A DNA stretch of 64,000 bases, from NCBI GenBank assembly GCA_013399115.1, contig VXAA01005247.1, positions 787,496-851,495 on the forward strand. Reading direction: 5' to 3'. The notes beneath the pieces were generated by a model. The model worked only from the letters and a program-made list of their open reading frames with translations, searched no databases and had not been told where the DNA came from. This stretch comes from Anseranas semipalmata. Taxonomy: Eukaryota; Chordata; Aves; Anseriformes; Anseranatidae. Shown one piece after another: positions 39,200 through 52,972 of the stretch. Both the position numbers and the translations under genes were made by a program. The first letter of the stretch is position 1. Every line of letters starts with the position of its first letter.

Positions 39200-39301
39200 A
39201 AAACAAATTAAATACGGCAATTGGAACCTGGGCAAAACAAATTAAATACAGCAATTGGAACTCGGGCAAAACAAATTAAACACAGCAATTGGAACCCGGG
39301 C
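39200..39301. repeat. Tandem repeat, 3 copies of a 34-bp unit
   Basis: Three adjacent 34-bp copies (39200-39233, 39234-39267, 39268-39301) differ at only a few positions. Each unit contains AAAACAAATTAAA and GCAATTGGAAC, then ends GGGC. It is a local minisatellite, likely length-variable between individuals. Confidence 0.95.
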
Positions 39302-39784
39302 TGCAGTTGCAGACTGATCTGCTGTTCACATAAAGAGCGCTCCAGTTAGAGAGCAGAGCTGAGAAATAAGAACTCATTAGCTCTTCTTCAGGGCTCATGA
39401 TTCAAATCTGACAAAACACACACTTCAGTGTTTCCAAGCTTAAAGAAAATTCCAGCGGGGTCATGGAAGATGCTATTTATAGCTGGCTTAATCTCTGTGC
39501 ACTCAAACACAGCTTAAGTGCACACACATATTTTGTTAGCACTTAAAGAAAAAAGTCTTTGTTACTGAAAACGTAATCATCCACAAGTTCTAAAATTGTA
39601 GATGAGTTTTTCCTCACAATACTAGCTGCTCCTGACTGAACTGCAGTGAAAAACAGCCTATAGCTTTTCCAGCCAGACCTGTTACTGGAAAAAATGGGTC
39701 CTGGAAAATATTCAGTGACAAAACCGAGAAACAAGAATGTGGGAAGTTGCACGGCAATTAATTTAATCAGTAGGAAACCAACTC

Positions 39785-40185
39785 TTCCCCCCCTTACTGC
39801 ACATCTCAGTCCGACCGAGGCTGCTCCGAAAGCTCTGTGCCCCCGGCCTCGCTCCGCTCTCGGGAACGCGCCCAGGCCAGAGGATGCGCGGAACTGACAG
39901 AGCAGCCTTCCTCGGCTGCACCGCAGCACAGCACGAAGCCCTCCGGCAGGATAAAAGGGAAAAAAAACCATCACCACGATAGAAAGCAATGGTCTGCATG
40001 GGTTCTTGACTGGCTGCTCGCTGCAGAAGTCACGGAGGGCTGCGGCTGTAGGAGGGCACAGCAAACAGGTCAGGCGCCTGCTCGGTGTGTGCCGGGCTCA
40101 GAGGCGATGGGACAGCTCGTGTGCCAGCACTGCACAGTGCCCCAGCAAGCTGACTGCCCTCTGGGACAAGATGAGCAGCTCGGCA
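39785..40185. promoter_or_regulatory. CpG-rich patch, possible CpG island
   Basis: I count about 15 CpGs in 39801-39960, and more CpGs follow to about 40185, in contrast to the AT-rich flanks. This suggests an unmethylated regulatory region or old promoter. Neither a TATA box nor a recognisable exon is visible, so strand is left open. The long minus-strand frame across it is explained by high GC. Confidence 0.3.
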
Positions 40186-40245
40186 GACAAAGAGGGAGAG
40201 CCACCAACGCCACTTACCCAACTACGAGGTCCACAGAAAACTGGA

Positions 40246-40506
40246 TAGACTGCCTGGCTCTAAAGGTAGTGGCCAGCAGTTGAAACCGCATGTGGTGGAT
40301 GATTAATACAAGCAGCCCTCAGGGAGTCTATATTGGGATCAATACTGTCTGATGTTTTCATTAATGGTCCTTGGGAGATGAGCAACGCTTGACTAGACAA
40401 GGATGCCTAGAGCCTTGTCCAACTTTCAGCTTGGACACTGAGCCAAGGGGCTGGACCAGACAACCTTCAGGGGTCCCTTCCAACCTAAATTATTTTATGA
40501 TTCTAC
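40246..40506 (+). mobile_element. CR1 LINE fragment with 3' end
   Basis: The left part (CCTGGCTCTAAAGGTAGTGG, then CCCTCAGGGAGTCTATATTG) resembles the CR1 reverse-transcriptase region. It then jumps to the CR1 3' end: GGGCTGGACCAGACAACCTT, GGTCCCTTCCAACCTAAATT and a terminal TTATGATTCTAC. CR1 is the main avian LINE and is typically 5'-truncated. This copy also has an internal deletion of much of the coding region and 3' part. It is diverged, so old, and lies antisense to MITF. Confidence 0.85.
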
Positions 40507-43500
40507 ACTGGGTCCAGAAACACTGAAGCTTAGCCTTTGTCTCTTAAATTACTGATCATATACTTAAAAGCATGGAAAAATATTTTATTAATCCAAGTTT
40601 CAGCAATGGCATAGGGGATGAAAAATCATGTAGCACAGGTGTTGCACCACCCTTTAGCAAGATACACAAAACCATCCACCATTGCAGCAAGACTTGCTGC
40701 TGGTCAATAGCTGGCCTGTGCAGTTAGTGCTACACGTACTCCACAGAGGTCGCCTACTCACAGGGCCTTTGTTAGATTCTTCATTATTCCTTAGAGCTAA
40801 GTTGCCTGTTGAGCTACTGTAGCTTACAGACATTCAGAGGCTGAATGATCCTGCTGTCCAAGCCCTTTTATTGGAATTAAATAGAGATGTCATGGAAGCT
40901 TTTAATAATGTTGACAGACACTAAAATTCAGTTAGCAAAGCCAACTAGTAAGAAACCACCGAACCCTTACACGTGTTCTCTCCCCATCGAACATGCCCAG
41001 TGCAGAACACCATGTGGAGACAGCAAATTTCACTAACTGCCTTCTAAAAAAAAAACTAACAGATCAAAGCTGACTGTAAGGGAACGGCTGGCTGCTGAAC
41101 CCCCCTCCCACCCAAAATAAAATTTTGGTGAGTCAGCCCTCAGCATTTTTCCTACTCAAATGCAACACACATGCGCACACACACAGGTTCTTTAGCATAC
41201 TGCTATTCTGCATCAGTGCCAGTGCCCAAGATCACCGTTTTATTATCTTTAAGCAAGTTTAAGAAAAAATTACAGGTTGCAGGAACATGGCAGAGAATCT
41301 TCCTTACCAAACACTACTGTCAGTGACCATTCCACATTATCAACACACTGCGTTTAAGGTTTTGAGTTAATAGCATTACTTAGCATTGAAAACAGAAGTA
41401 CTTTACCAATATACATACATTGGAAACATTAAGCAGAATCAGTCAGAATCTCCTTGTTCAGTTGCTATAAGTGATACGAGTCTTCTAGCAGTCATAATTC
41501 ATAACCAGCAGTCATTTCTCTTAAGGTATGCCTCAAGGAAACTTGATGTACATCCAAACTTCTGCAAGCTTGCTACTTTCTGTTGGATGCATCTCTCATT
41601 TTCCCTAAGAGTGCAAATCATGTTCTGGAAAGGCTACAGCATGCCAGGGATACTTAAAATAGAAAGGGCTGCAGCTGGTGATACTGCACACATAAACACA
41701 GCTACTGGTATAGCGGCGGGAGTAACGGCAGCGACACGGATCCAGAGCAGAGCAGTGGTCAAACTGCTGGCAAGCAGCCAGGGGCTCCCTAAAATGCAAG
41801 CAGAAGAACAGGAATAGCGATCCAACAGTCTGTATCAGCATCATACAAATGAAATGAGTTGTGACAAATTCACAGCACAATTCTAACCCTCAGGCTTTAA
41901 CGTTCCTAAATTTAGGAGTTTCAGCACAGGAAGGGAGGTAGAAGAGCTGCAAAACTGCTTTAGTAAGGTAGCAGTTAGACAAGGAATCAATCACAAAATC
42001 CGTATAATTTTGACCTTGCTGTACAAGAAACACATTTGCAGTCAGTAGCTAGGTCATGTATAACTGCCACTTTTGCACGAACGAGGAAAAGCACCATCAT
42101 GTCTCCCTGTAATAACAGAGTTTAGAAAAGGATACAAACACAAAACCGAGAACCTCAGAGAAAAGAGCTGTGCTGAGAGAGGCTGCGGCTTGTAGACACC
42201 AAACTGGTGCAGCATATGAACTTTAAAGTCTGCTTAAAAATATTAGATGTCCAAGTTACCAAAGCACACCAGTCAGAACTGTGTCCAAGTCTAACATAAT
42301 AATGTCATGTTTATTTCTGTCCATGACTCCAGCTATATTTGTGCTTCTTGTAGCATTTTAAAGGAAACAAACACACACACTGACTGGCCAGGGCAGAGGG
42401 TGTATTAGATTATCTATTCCAGAGAGCAACCTTGCTGCATCACCAAGTTAAAAAGCAATTTCAGGTCAACAGACAGACCAAAGCACAACTGAGAAATTCT
42501 TTTCTACGCATTTTTAAATAACTGTTTCTACGGGATTAAAACAAGCAATATTTCATGTGTTTTAGAACAATTCAATGAGCCTCATTTAGGAAACTAGAAG
42601 GAAAAAAAAACTCCATCTAAAAGGTTATTAAGTCTTCAGATGCGTAATTACCCTGCCAGTGGTCAGAGCCACTTGAGCACACAATCCATCTGGCCGTGTC
42701 ATTCAAGCCACCAGGCACGGCAGCACTTGTGTCTTGACAGCAAGTCTTCTAAAAACTTCTGAGGACAACATTCAGGCTCTCTGGTTACTGTTTAGCACAT
42801 CAAACAGTGACTGAGGGGAGATACCAGCGTCCTGGCACTTGCCTCTGATTTCAACTGCATTGCTGCTGGCTAGAACGCAAATATTAATTACTATCGAAAA
42901 AACAAAGTCGATGAGACTTAGGACAGAGACAACAAATAGTGTCTAAATTCTGGGAGATTAAGAATGGACAACTGTAATTTATCTGCTTGATCTCCACTCA
43001 GAACACTTAACTTCCAGCATCCCTCCTGCAAACCACACACACTTCAGAATAAAAGTTCGTTCGCTCTGGTATTACCAAGAGTTCATATTTCAGGTAGAAA
43101 CAAAGTGGAACCTCTTGCTGAGGGCAGAGGAGATTGCTCCCAAAGGAGAGCTATTCCCAAGCAGAGTAATGCCTTCCAGCAGCAGCAGTTTAGCCTCAGG
43201 GAGGATTAAAGTACGGTTCCTGCGCTCAGAGAGGGACTGACCGACCCGTTCTGCAGTAACGCTCCCGCAGGCACACAAGGTCGGACCTGGAGGATATCTG
43301 CTCATCACTTTGTAACAACATAAAAGTAGCACGCTACTGAAGCTGGTTTAAAGTAATCTTATAGAGACCACAAACTGGTAAAGAAATAAATCCCATGCAA
43401 ATCATTTGTTTCATTTCTTAGTCTTACCAGGAAAAAATAAGCCCCTCACAAGGCCACCACGCCAAACCGGTCAGTGGCCCGACTCTTCCCTTCAGCAGGG

Positions 43501-46500
43501 AGATCAGAGGCAGCACAGCGTTCCACAGCCAAAGCTACCAAATTCAAAGCATTCTGAGAACAAGCGAGGCTGCACATTTCAAGACAGAAAGCGGCCTGCC
43601 CTTCTCCCTCCTTGCCTTCTGTTGTTCCAGCTTGGTCTTTCTCCTCTCCCCCCACAAACTAGGCTGACAGGCTGCAGACAACGTGAGCTGGACTTAGGCA
43701 TCCACATCCAACAGCCAATGCTTTAAAGGTTTTGGGCCAGAACTCAACAGAGCCTCAAAGTAGATGGCCCAGACCACCCCTGAATAATCTCAACAGTATT
43801 CAGTACATCTCCTTCACCTTCCCTAAATATAAAAGAAATCAGGACAGATGACTGTGGGATGCATCCACAAAGTACTTCTTAGGAGCAGCTGATGAACAAA
43901 TCCATTCCCCAGAAACATCAGAAGTTATACCCTTGCAGTAACAAAAAGTGATGTTCTTGCAGCCATGATAGTCACCAGATATGAACGATTCAAGAGTTTA
44001 CAAGGAGACCGCTTCATTAGATCAACAAACACCTTGGGGATGGGGGCAGGGGGAGAAGAAGAAAGCCTTTAGCTGACAAATTCTTCATTTGGCCTACAGG
44101 GACTCGCATCTAGCACTGCTCAGACCTCCACCAAGCTCTGAAATACCCCTTCTGCATTTTGGTATTCCTCACAGAAGACAGAAACTGAGCAAGAGGAAAG
44201 AAAAGGACACTGGACAAAGCTATTTCTATTGTGAAGTTAGCATTCAGATCCCAGGTCTACCTGTTCTGGCATCTACTTTTTCACGTGACTAAAAAAATAC
44301 TGTAAATAAATGCTTGCTTAATGGTAGATCAGATCTAAAAAACCACCAAGCACACTTCTGTTCCAACAGCACATCAACAGATGGATCAGCATTAGCAACA
44401 CATTTTTCACATGCCATTAGTTGTATAAACCAAGAAAAATGCTGCTATTGTGGAACAACTGAGCTTTCATAAGAACTAATAATTTAACCATAAAAACACT
44501 AATTGATGCTTTTTCACTACAGTTTCCAGAAGCCCAGTTCTTAGATACAAAGGCAACATTGGTTAAATTTGATTACTGTTGGGTGGGGGGGGTGGAGAGA
44601 CAGGAAATAATGAGTCATTTATGAAGAGAAATGAAAAATCCTGAAGCAACCAAGCCATCACTTCCAATTCAGTTGACAAGTCTTCCTTAATTGTATGATA
44701 GGAACATGGTTAATAAATAAAGTGACCACATCTAAGTATCTCCCTCTTCCAGGACAGGGGCATAGCAAGGCTTCAACAGCACCCGTGTCATGCACTACAG
44801 CCTTCGTGCTAAATTCTAGTTATCCCACTACTAGCCACACAGGCAAGCAATTCTTAGTAAACAGGGCACAAATAAATCACAGTGAGATGCAAGCTACAAG
44901 CGCGCATTATGGCTGGTTTGGGCTGTGGCCACAAGGTAGTTAACAGAGGATAAAAATCAAGAAAAAAAAAAAAAAGGCAGAGAGGTCAGAAGCACTCCTC
45001 ACCCTCTCCCGAATGCAAAGCACACTCGTGTCCTGCCAGAAGTGCGTGCTCTCCCGCCCTAGACTGGTCACAAAATTGGCCAGTTTGCAAAATCCTTACA
45101 GCTTCCATTTGTGACGCTGACAGAAAGCCCTTGATACAGGAGCTGGGCTATTATTGTCCTGCAACCCGCATTTGGAACCACTGCCACCATTCTTTGCTTC
45201 TGTCTTTGCTACCCATTGCACCCCGAGCTCAGCAAGCTCACAAAGCAAGAGCACTGGGGATCATTCTTGGGTTTGTGCTGTACAAAGCACTATCAGGTAG
45301 AAAGGTAGAGCTGGGAGTCTTTTGTGCTATGAAAATACAAAGAATCAAGATCTGGCTATTAGGCATGAACTACAGAAGAGAAATTTCATTTAGTATTCAA
45401 TGGTACACATACAGGGAGAAGACAGAGGGGAGGACAAATTAGTGTAAGGACTGAGTACAAAAAGAAAGGAGGTAGTACAAGTAGCCTTCTCCTGCAGGAG
45501 AAAGGGGCACAGGAAAATGCAAGAAAGAGATGCAGAGAGAAGCTGCTAAAAGAGTCGGCATGCAAGGAACAGCCTCCGAGGGAAAGCGCGGAGGGACATG
45601 GCACAGGTGGAGACCGCAGCATGGGAAAGGCAGAAGCCAGATATTCAGCCCAAGTGAAGGAAGTGACAAGGAAACGGGACCAGAAAAGAGTGTGGAGGGT
45701 GAGACTGAATATCATCACAGTAAGGACAGAGGAACACTCATCTGGGTATATGTGGAGAAAGATGGGGCAAGAGACATATACCTAAGGGTCCAAGGAGAAC
45801 AGTGTTGGCTCTCAAGAAGAGAAGTTGGGGGCAGGGGGTGGGGGGAAGGACTACTAAGAATTGAGAAAGTAAGAACAAGAAACCCCAAAGGCTTTTGGTT
45901 TTGTTCTGTTTAAGGAAAGGTCAAAGCTACAAGTGGCATTTTACGAAAACTGAACCACAGCCTGAAGAAGTGGGCTAAGAGTTCACTTCTAGGGCAAGGG
46001 AGCGTGCAGGAAAGCACTTCTTAGACCCTTCCACAGACAGCACAGGAACTTCCTTCCCCATTGCCCTTCTGGATGAGAAGTCGGCTGTCCTATGTGTTAC
46101 TGGTGCCTGCTACAGCCCTCCAACCCCACAGCTCCAGCACCGACTGCTGAGCTACTCCTACCCAAAGGACATCATTGCCAGCCGCTTAAGGCCATGGTTA
46201 TTGGTAATTGGTAATTGCACTGCACTGCAAAACCAAGCAAGCTTAGTCTGTGCAGGGGGAAGGGTTGTTTATGTTCTGCAATGTTTTGTAATGAAGCCTT
46301 ATTTTCAGAAGCTCACGGGAGAGTTTTGCTTGGTCACACTAATATCAGATGAAATAACTACAAGACTTGGCAAGGACAAGGGCTCTGCTCCTGATCCACA
46401 TTACCTGAGGGCAAGCGGCTCCCTTTTCTGCTTCTGCTTCCACATTTGCAAAGCAGGAATAATGATAAAGGCACTTTTTGAATTAGAAAACACAGCCACT

Positions 46501-46954
46501 GTTGTCCAAGCACGAACAACGGTCCCTGTTCTAAAGAAAATGGAAAGAGGCCAAACGTTTGGATGTATAAACCAAGCATAGCTTCGCTGAGGGTATAAAG
46601 TCTGGTATAAGGTACATGGCAGGCCTGGGGAGCTCCAGCAGCACTGGCATTAAGAAAAACACAGACACCCCCCGACCTGCCCTCTGCCTCCCCCCAGCAC
46701 CACCCACAACACTCCATACACTCAACGTTTCACTGCACAGGCCACCAAGCGTTAGCTGCGCTTAAGTTCCAGACTACAAGGCAAAATAATTACACCAACT
46801 ATCCGGTATGCTGAGAGAGTTGCTTTCTTATTCACAGCACATTATATTTGCCTCTGCAGTTTTCCCTCCACTCTGCCCAGATGCAAACCGAAACTAGTTA
46901 AGTAACAGTACAGTTTGCCCCTGATGATGCAGAGTTTCTAATGAGGGACTTCCC

Positions 46955-47060
46955 AAGAAAATAACACTCAGACTTTCTGAGTAATAATTATTCATACATG
47001 CTATAAATAAACACAGCTCCTAATATTCTTAATTAGTTAACTTCTTGGTGGAAACTATGT
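46955..47060. promoter_or_regulatory. Short AT-rich homeodomain-site cluster
   Basis: This block contains GAGTAATAATTATTCATAC, a CTATAAATAA element and CTTAATTAGTTAAC within about 100 bases, upstream of exon 1H. It may be a small enhancer core or ordinary AT-rich intron. Confidence 0.22.
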
Positions 47061-50000
47061 TCTCCTGAAATATTTACATTGCAAAAAGAAACCACATATT
47101 TCTTACAGTGATGGAGGAGCTGAAGAGAGTGGCCTAGGTCAAAACGGACTCGCTGGAGATCTCTTATTACAGCTTTCTTCTTTCAGACTCTGTCAAAAGT
47201 TTATAAAGGTGAAAAACTCATTACTCTACTACATGCATTTGAGAAAATGAATTAAGTGTTTAAGTGGGTGAAGGTTTTGCCTACCTGCCTTAAGTCACAA
47301 TTACATTCAAAAGCGTTAAGCAAGCCAGCTGCTAGAGGACTTGCTTCTGTGAATTCAGACAGTAGCAATAATCCAGTGTATTCTATTTTACTACATTTCA
47401 CTGAGCAGCACTGGGTATTTTACCCACTACTCGGGTGGGAATGCTCTCTCCCTACCTGAAAACAGCTTATTTCTGAAAGTCACAAAACTTAAGCTTTTTA
47501 TATACCTTTTTTCCCCTATATATTATCATACCATGGTTTTTGTGCACATTCACTCCTATGTACACCACACACCTCTAAGTGCCACGTACTGGCTACTACA
47601 TTATTTGTTTGTACTGCCACAGGAACAGCCAACATCAATCCACGTCTTGTACAGATGGTGCCACACAAGCAGCAAACGTGACCGCCCACGTCCCCAAGAA
47701 CCTCCTATAGAAGATGGACAACATAAGCAGCATGGGAGGAGACAGACAGAAGCTTTTACTTCTAACAGCTTCGTAGCTGACAATCTTTTCTCTGTTCCTT
47801 CCCAAACTCTATTCCACAGAACCTTCCCCTTCGTTTTCTATCAGTGGAGTTGATTTTGTGTAATGCTTTCCGCTGCAGCAAGCCCTGTGGCAGCATCTCA
47901 AGACCAACTTTATCTGCCAATTTAACCCCCTTGTGGCAAGCTGAAGTCCTTGAAGGAAAGAGCAGAAGACAGGGACAGATGGAAAAAATGTGTTAATAAG
48001 ACTGATGAGATGCTCTAAGAGAAAGGACAACCCAAAGAAGCTGAAGGGATGGGACAGAAGGCAGCAGCGATAGAAAAGCAAGGCAAGCAGAGTCAATGAG
48101 AGACACCTGTGTAAAAGCTTTACGTGATGACTCACCCGGGTCCCTGCTCCTCTCTCCAGCTCAGCTCAGCACTGGATCAGAGGGAAGTGCTACACATCAG
48201 GAAAAAAGGGTGGAGTTGGCAGAACATTTCCTGGGCAATCACAGCAGCAATATGCAGCCTGTTTGTCCACCCAGTGCAAATTACAGGAACATCAACACTA
48301 CTGAGAACACCCTGAGAGCTGCTCCATCAGCCCTGCGCTGCCAGGATGCAAGAGGTTAGCAAGGATCCGTCCCCCTGGTAGCAAGGGCCAGAGCAGGAGG
48401 CATCTGCTGAGGAACATCACAGATTCACTCAGCAAAGAAACTCATGTTCTTGTGTGCCACTGAGAGAGCTTTAAGAACATGACACCAACTCACTGCCAGC
48501 CCCTCCATTTACAGAGCAGTTCATTAATAAGGCAATTTTAAAAATGCTCATGAGGATAACGATCACGAAACAGTGCTCTATTGGACAAGGTGGATGAGCA
48601 CACAGCAAAAGCTTCAGGAAGGAGAAACAGCTGTGCTGTAACAGGGGATGAACTTGGAACGGTGACTTCAAAGGTGGGATGGGAGAAGGTAAAAGGCACG
48701 TCTAAAACTATGGCAGCCAGCTAACTTCACCAACAGGCAGGAACCCCTCCAGGATGAAAGAGCAAGTACAGGAAGCAAGGGACAGGGAGTCCAGTGGGAC
48801 TGCTGGGTTCTGAGGGGCTGAAGATGAATGCGAAAGGACAGGGCAAGTTCTCGAGGCTAAGGATATATTTGACATAATTACTCTGAGTACCAATGGCACA
48901 TAAACAACGAGAGGAACTGAAGACAGAGAGAGGAGGTTAAGTTGGAAACTCACCTTGACATCAGCTCCCATCCAATGCCTCCCGCCTGCTCTAGAAACCC
49001 CCAGCCAACGTTCCTGCGAGGCTGGACTGTCTGACGCTTCCCTGCCTCCTCATTTCCTTTGAAACAAGACTCCGATACCCCATTGCCTTCCCTCATGTAT
49101 CCAACCAATACCTTCATATCCTGTGCTATTCATCTTTCTCATCCTCTTTTCATCCTCATAGCAGAGCTATTACTTACAACACTCCTAATCACATTTAATT
49201 GGGGTATGTTACATGCAAGAGATCCATAATCTTCAAAGCATCTTCCAAACAAACTATGGCAGAAAAGATTTCCCCCTCTGCTCAAGGCATTTGGCAAGAG
49301 CACAGCAGCAGATATTACACCAAGTGGCCTTTTTGTTTCCACTCCCTGAGTCACAACCCTGTGCATCAAAGATTGATTTCACGCCTATCTGGGATGAATG
49401 AGCCTTCCTAAATGTTTGTGACATGCTAAAGAAGAAAGCAGCAAGGGGAATGTATGAGTCACCAAGTATTTGCTAATCTATAGCTGATCTTCATAAGTTA
49501 TTACATTTGTATCATGTTTCAGAAAAACATGCAGATTTTCAACACTTATCTCAGACCTACAGCACACAGCACTCTATCATTATGGGTTACCACAGCTACT
49601 GGAAAGAGAAAACCATGCACGGTAACCTTCCAGAGGAGCCAAAAATACCAACTCACCCAGACCAGTCAGAAATAAAAGCAAAGCTGTCCTTAAACAATAA
49701 CATATTCATTGATTAAAGGCTTTTTCCTGAACTCCATTATAACACCTAGTAGAAGAGAGCAGGGATAAGTGGCAGCACTGGCTCAGCAAACTCAAAATCT
49801 ACAATAATTTTATGTTTTTTTAAACCACCAAAATTCTTCTCACGTTTCTAGAAGGACCATGTTGTCTTCTCCCATCTCATGTATCCTCCAAGGTATTTGG
49901 CACAAGAGGAGACAACGCCTCTACGAGAGCTGAGCAGATAAACAGTCTTGCTTGGCTGTCTGAATCACTGTTTTAAATTAAACCCAAGAATATGGAAAAT

Positions 50001-50304
50001 CCCAGGCTTTTCTTTGCCTCCCAATATTCCTACTTCCTGTTTCAATGGGGGAGTCCTACAGAACTTCAGGGATCAGCTCTGCTCCGAGTCCCAGATGAAC
50101 ACAGCAGACTCCGGGCTCCTTGTCCCGGCTCTGAGTGGCTCCCAAAGCCATTCCGTAAAGTGACCTGGGAGATGAACCTGGGCTGGAGGTAGGTTTGCGT
50201 GCTGGCAGTCCTTGCGGGGGAAAGAGGCTGTAATGCTTACAGCTGGGCTGGGTATGGTTCCAAGGTCAGGGAATCTTACAAGTGTTCCAGAACAATTTTT
50301 TTCC

Positions 50305-50323
50305 TTTTTTTTTTTTTTTTTTT
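50305..50323. repeat. Poly(T) tract of 19 bases
   Basis: Simple homopolymer. No element was recognised on either side. Confidence 0.95.
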
Positions 50324-51239
50324 ATTAAAGAAATACTGTTTGTGCTACAAATGTTTTTGCAGCATGTAGAAAAACCAAGACAAATCCCACCTTTGGAAAA
50401 GGTTAAGTTTTAAACTGCTGAAAAATACAAATCTTGGCGAAACCCCTGGAGGGTGGGAGGGTAGGAGGCACGCAAGGAGGCTGGACCTGCAGCAGCTGGT
50501 GATACCAACAAACGCAGTACCAGACGAGGAAGATGAGAACTGCCATTACAGACCACACCATCAATTCCACCATCCTTCATGACAGCTACTACCAAGTACA
50601 TTAAAAGAAATTCCAAAAGCCAAATAGCAGGGAAGTTTTTTTTCCTGCTATTCCCAGAGCAAGGATGCCTTTTAGAGCCCCAAGCATGGAGAATTGCATT
50701 CAATCCACAGAGCAGATTCTCTCTTGCCTTGGACTTATCATTTTATTCCAAATGCATCCAACTCTGCCAAGCCCACAGCACCAAGGCAATGGCAGTGATT
50801 TTTACAGGAGAGTTACACCACATGCAAAATCTTTTTCCCAGCAGTAAAGCAATACACATTATTCCACTTTTTTTTAAATAAATAAATAGGCACTTGCAAA
50901 AATACTCATTTATAAGTTCTATTAAAAATTTTAAAATAAATATTATACAGTGCATCCCAAATTCAAGTCTTTGAATTTACAGAAGCTGTTCTATCACTTG
51001 ATCGCTACCTAAACTCCTCTTCCTATACAAATACTTTAACAAATTTGCACATTTATTTAAAAAAGGTAAAAAAAAAATCATCTAAGCACTTAGGACTGTG
51101 CTGTCTTCATAAGAAAAACAGCACGATCTAACAATACAATCTAAAACATGCACAAAAATACAAAGGCGCAAAACCACACCACCGGCATTTACCTAAACCG
51201 ATATCCCTGGATAAGTCACCAGACAAAAGCAGATGGCAA

Positions 51240-51600
51240 ACAAAGAACCCCGCAGCGCCCACACGGGGTGCAGAACCTCCACGTTCCATCGTCACAGCCA
51301 CATCTGACGGCACCCCAACAGGAGGCCGCGGCAAGCCAAGTCACAGGGCGCCGAGATGCAGCTCACCGCTGCCTCTCGAGCCACGACGCACCCTCCTCCC
51401 GCTCACCAGCCTTCCTCAACCTCCCGGGAGGCTGGAGCCCTGCGCAGCAAGCAGCACGCTGCGGTACTGCAGCCATGGGGCTCAGCACCGCTCCCGTGGC
51501 CCCCACAGCCTCCCAGGCAAGCAGCCGTGACCACAGCTCCCCGCTGCCTGGAAGCGATGGGCTTGTGCCGAAGGACTTCACCCTCCGTGACTGCTGAACG
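51240..51600. promoter_or_regulatory. GC-rich patch
   Basis: A moderately CpG-rich segment (CCGCAGCGCCC, GCCGCGGC, GGCGCCGAG, CTCGAGCCACGACGC) within AT-rich intronic DNA. It could be a regulatory element; no promoter motifs or coding match were recognised. Confidence 0.22.
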
Positions 51601-52818
51601 CTACTCATCAGCTCCCTAACCTCTGCCTCCAGCGCGTGGCCGTTCCTGGAAACCTCCAGTTAGCCAGTGCCCCCTTTTCCTGCAGAAAAATACAAGTAAT
51701 GTTCTTCGTAGATGCTCCGCAGCAATGCGTTTCCCCTACAGAAATGCCCAGGATGAAACAGGAGGCACTGAGCAGCGCATGGGCAACAGCAGCATCGCTT
51801 GAACCAAGAGCAACCAGCATTTGCCCTTAACAGCATCTGGTAATGACTGAGTCAATCCTCATTAACTATGGTTAACAACCACAGTTTCACATCCTATAAA
51901 AGTTCTGCTGCTTAGAAAACAAGGAAAGGCAACCTTCAGCTAACGCCTCCTTCCCTGTTTCAGGACACTTTGGGGAGCTTGCTGGGGATCAGATTCTGTT
52001 TGCTTCACTCATGAGAGCACTTTGTTTCTTTTAGTGGGAGAACTCAGAATCCAACTCAAGGTTTGACTTCTGGTGCTCTAGGACCTCAGTGTGTTTAATA
52101 AGCAGTCTGCAGCTAGTGCTGGGACATCATCTTGCTCCCCACCAGGTAAATGCTGTGCTGGGTAACAGCTGCAGAAGAGCTGGATGACTCCACAACATGA
52201 ACCGAACAACTGAAAATAAGCAGATTGATCTGTTATTCCCATTCTTGCCAGCAAGTGCTGCTGTTTACCAAGGGAAAGCAAGAATGAAAAAAAGAATTAA
52301 AAAAAGCTATTGCTAAACTTCCTTATTGTGTTTGTATCCAAATCCTTCTATGCAGAATTCTGATTCATCAGTTGAAACTCAGTGCAGCTTCAGAAAAGCA
52401 TGCTTTTGATACCCTCTGAAAGCAGAAAGCTTGCAGATTAGTTTCTGCAAAAAAACTGAACATGCCTATGATCTTCTGCAGTGCAGATAAGCACATTGCA
52501 AATGCCCGAGGAGAAAATTTGTGTGGGGAGATAACTGCAGAAATTATTCTTAGTAACGCAGTTCTGCATCTGTTAAACTAACTCTGCTGGCACTGTGCTG
52601 AAAATTCATATTCACCAACACGTGCTCCAAATGTTGTGAAAAAGCTACTATTTTAAATTCTGTTTTATGTAACCTGAAACATTTCTGAGAACTCGAGCAG
52701 GTATTTTCATTGCATTTTCTTATATTAACATGACTACCTCCACAGCCAGAGGTAAGACCACATCCCAGATTAAGAACAGGCTGCCACTCCACACACACAA
52801 GAGGAGCAGAGCCTAAAG

Positions 52819-52972
52819 CAGCGGTCTCCAGCACAGGGCTCATAAGCAATATCCCACGTCGTGTGTGGGCACCAGAAACCTGGAAGTTAGAAGCCCAGCA
52901 GAAGGCACAGCAGTGCCTGATCTCCCACAGAAACAGACTGCACAGTCCTGGGTCTGTGGTTGAAGACCAGGG
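52819..52972. mobile_element. Candidate short nonautonomous hAT-type element
   Basis: The 154-bp segment starts CAGCGGTCTCCAGCACA and, read from its other end, begins CCCTGGTCTTCAACCACA. These are imperfect terminal inverted repeats sharing GGTCT and CACA, in the style of hAT DNA transposons. Eight-base flanks at 52811-52818 (gcctaaag) and 52973-52980 (ctttaaag) agree at five of eight positions, compatible with a decayed 8-bp target duplication. It has no coding capacity. Divergence makes it old, and the family is not identified. Confidence 0.4.

Noticed and set aside
39543..40064. Minus-strand 173-codon frame
   Set aside because: Its openness follows from the CpG-rich patch. It contains no known MITF first-exon peptide and no recognisable domain.
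41386..41817. Plus-strand 143-codon frame
   Set aside because: The composition changes abruptly along its length and there is no domain or homology I recognise; probably chance.
44581..45850. G-rich runs near 44581 and 45827 as possible G-quadruplexes
   Set aside because: They show fewer than four clearly separated G runs of sufficient length, so a stable intramolecular quadruplex is not supported.
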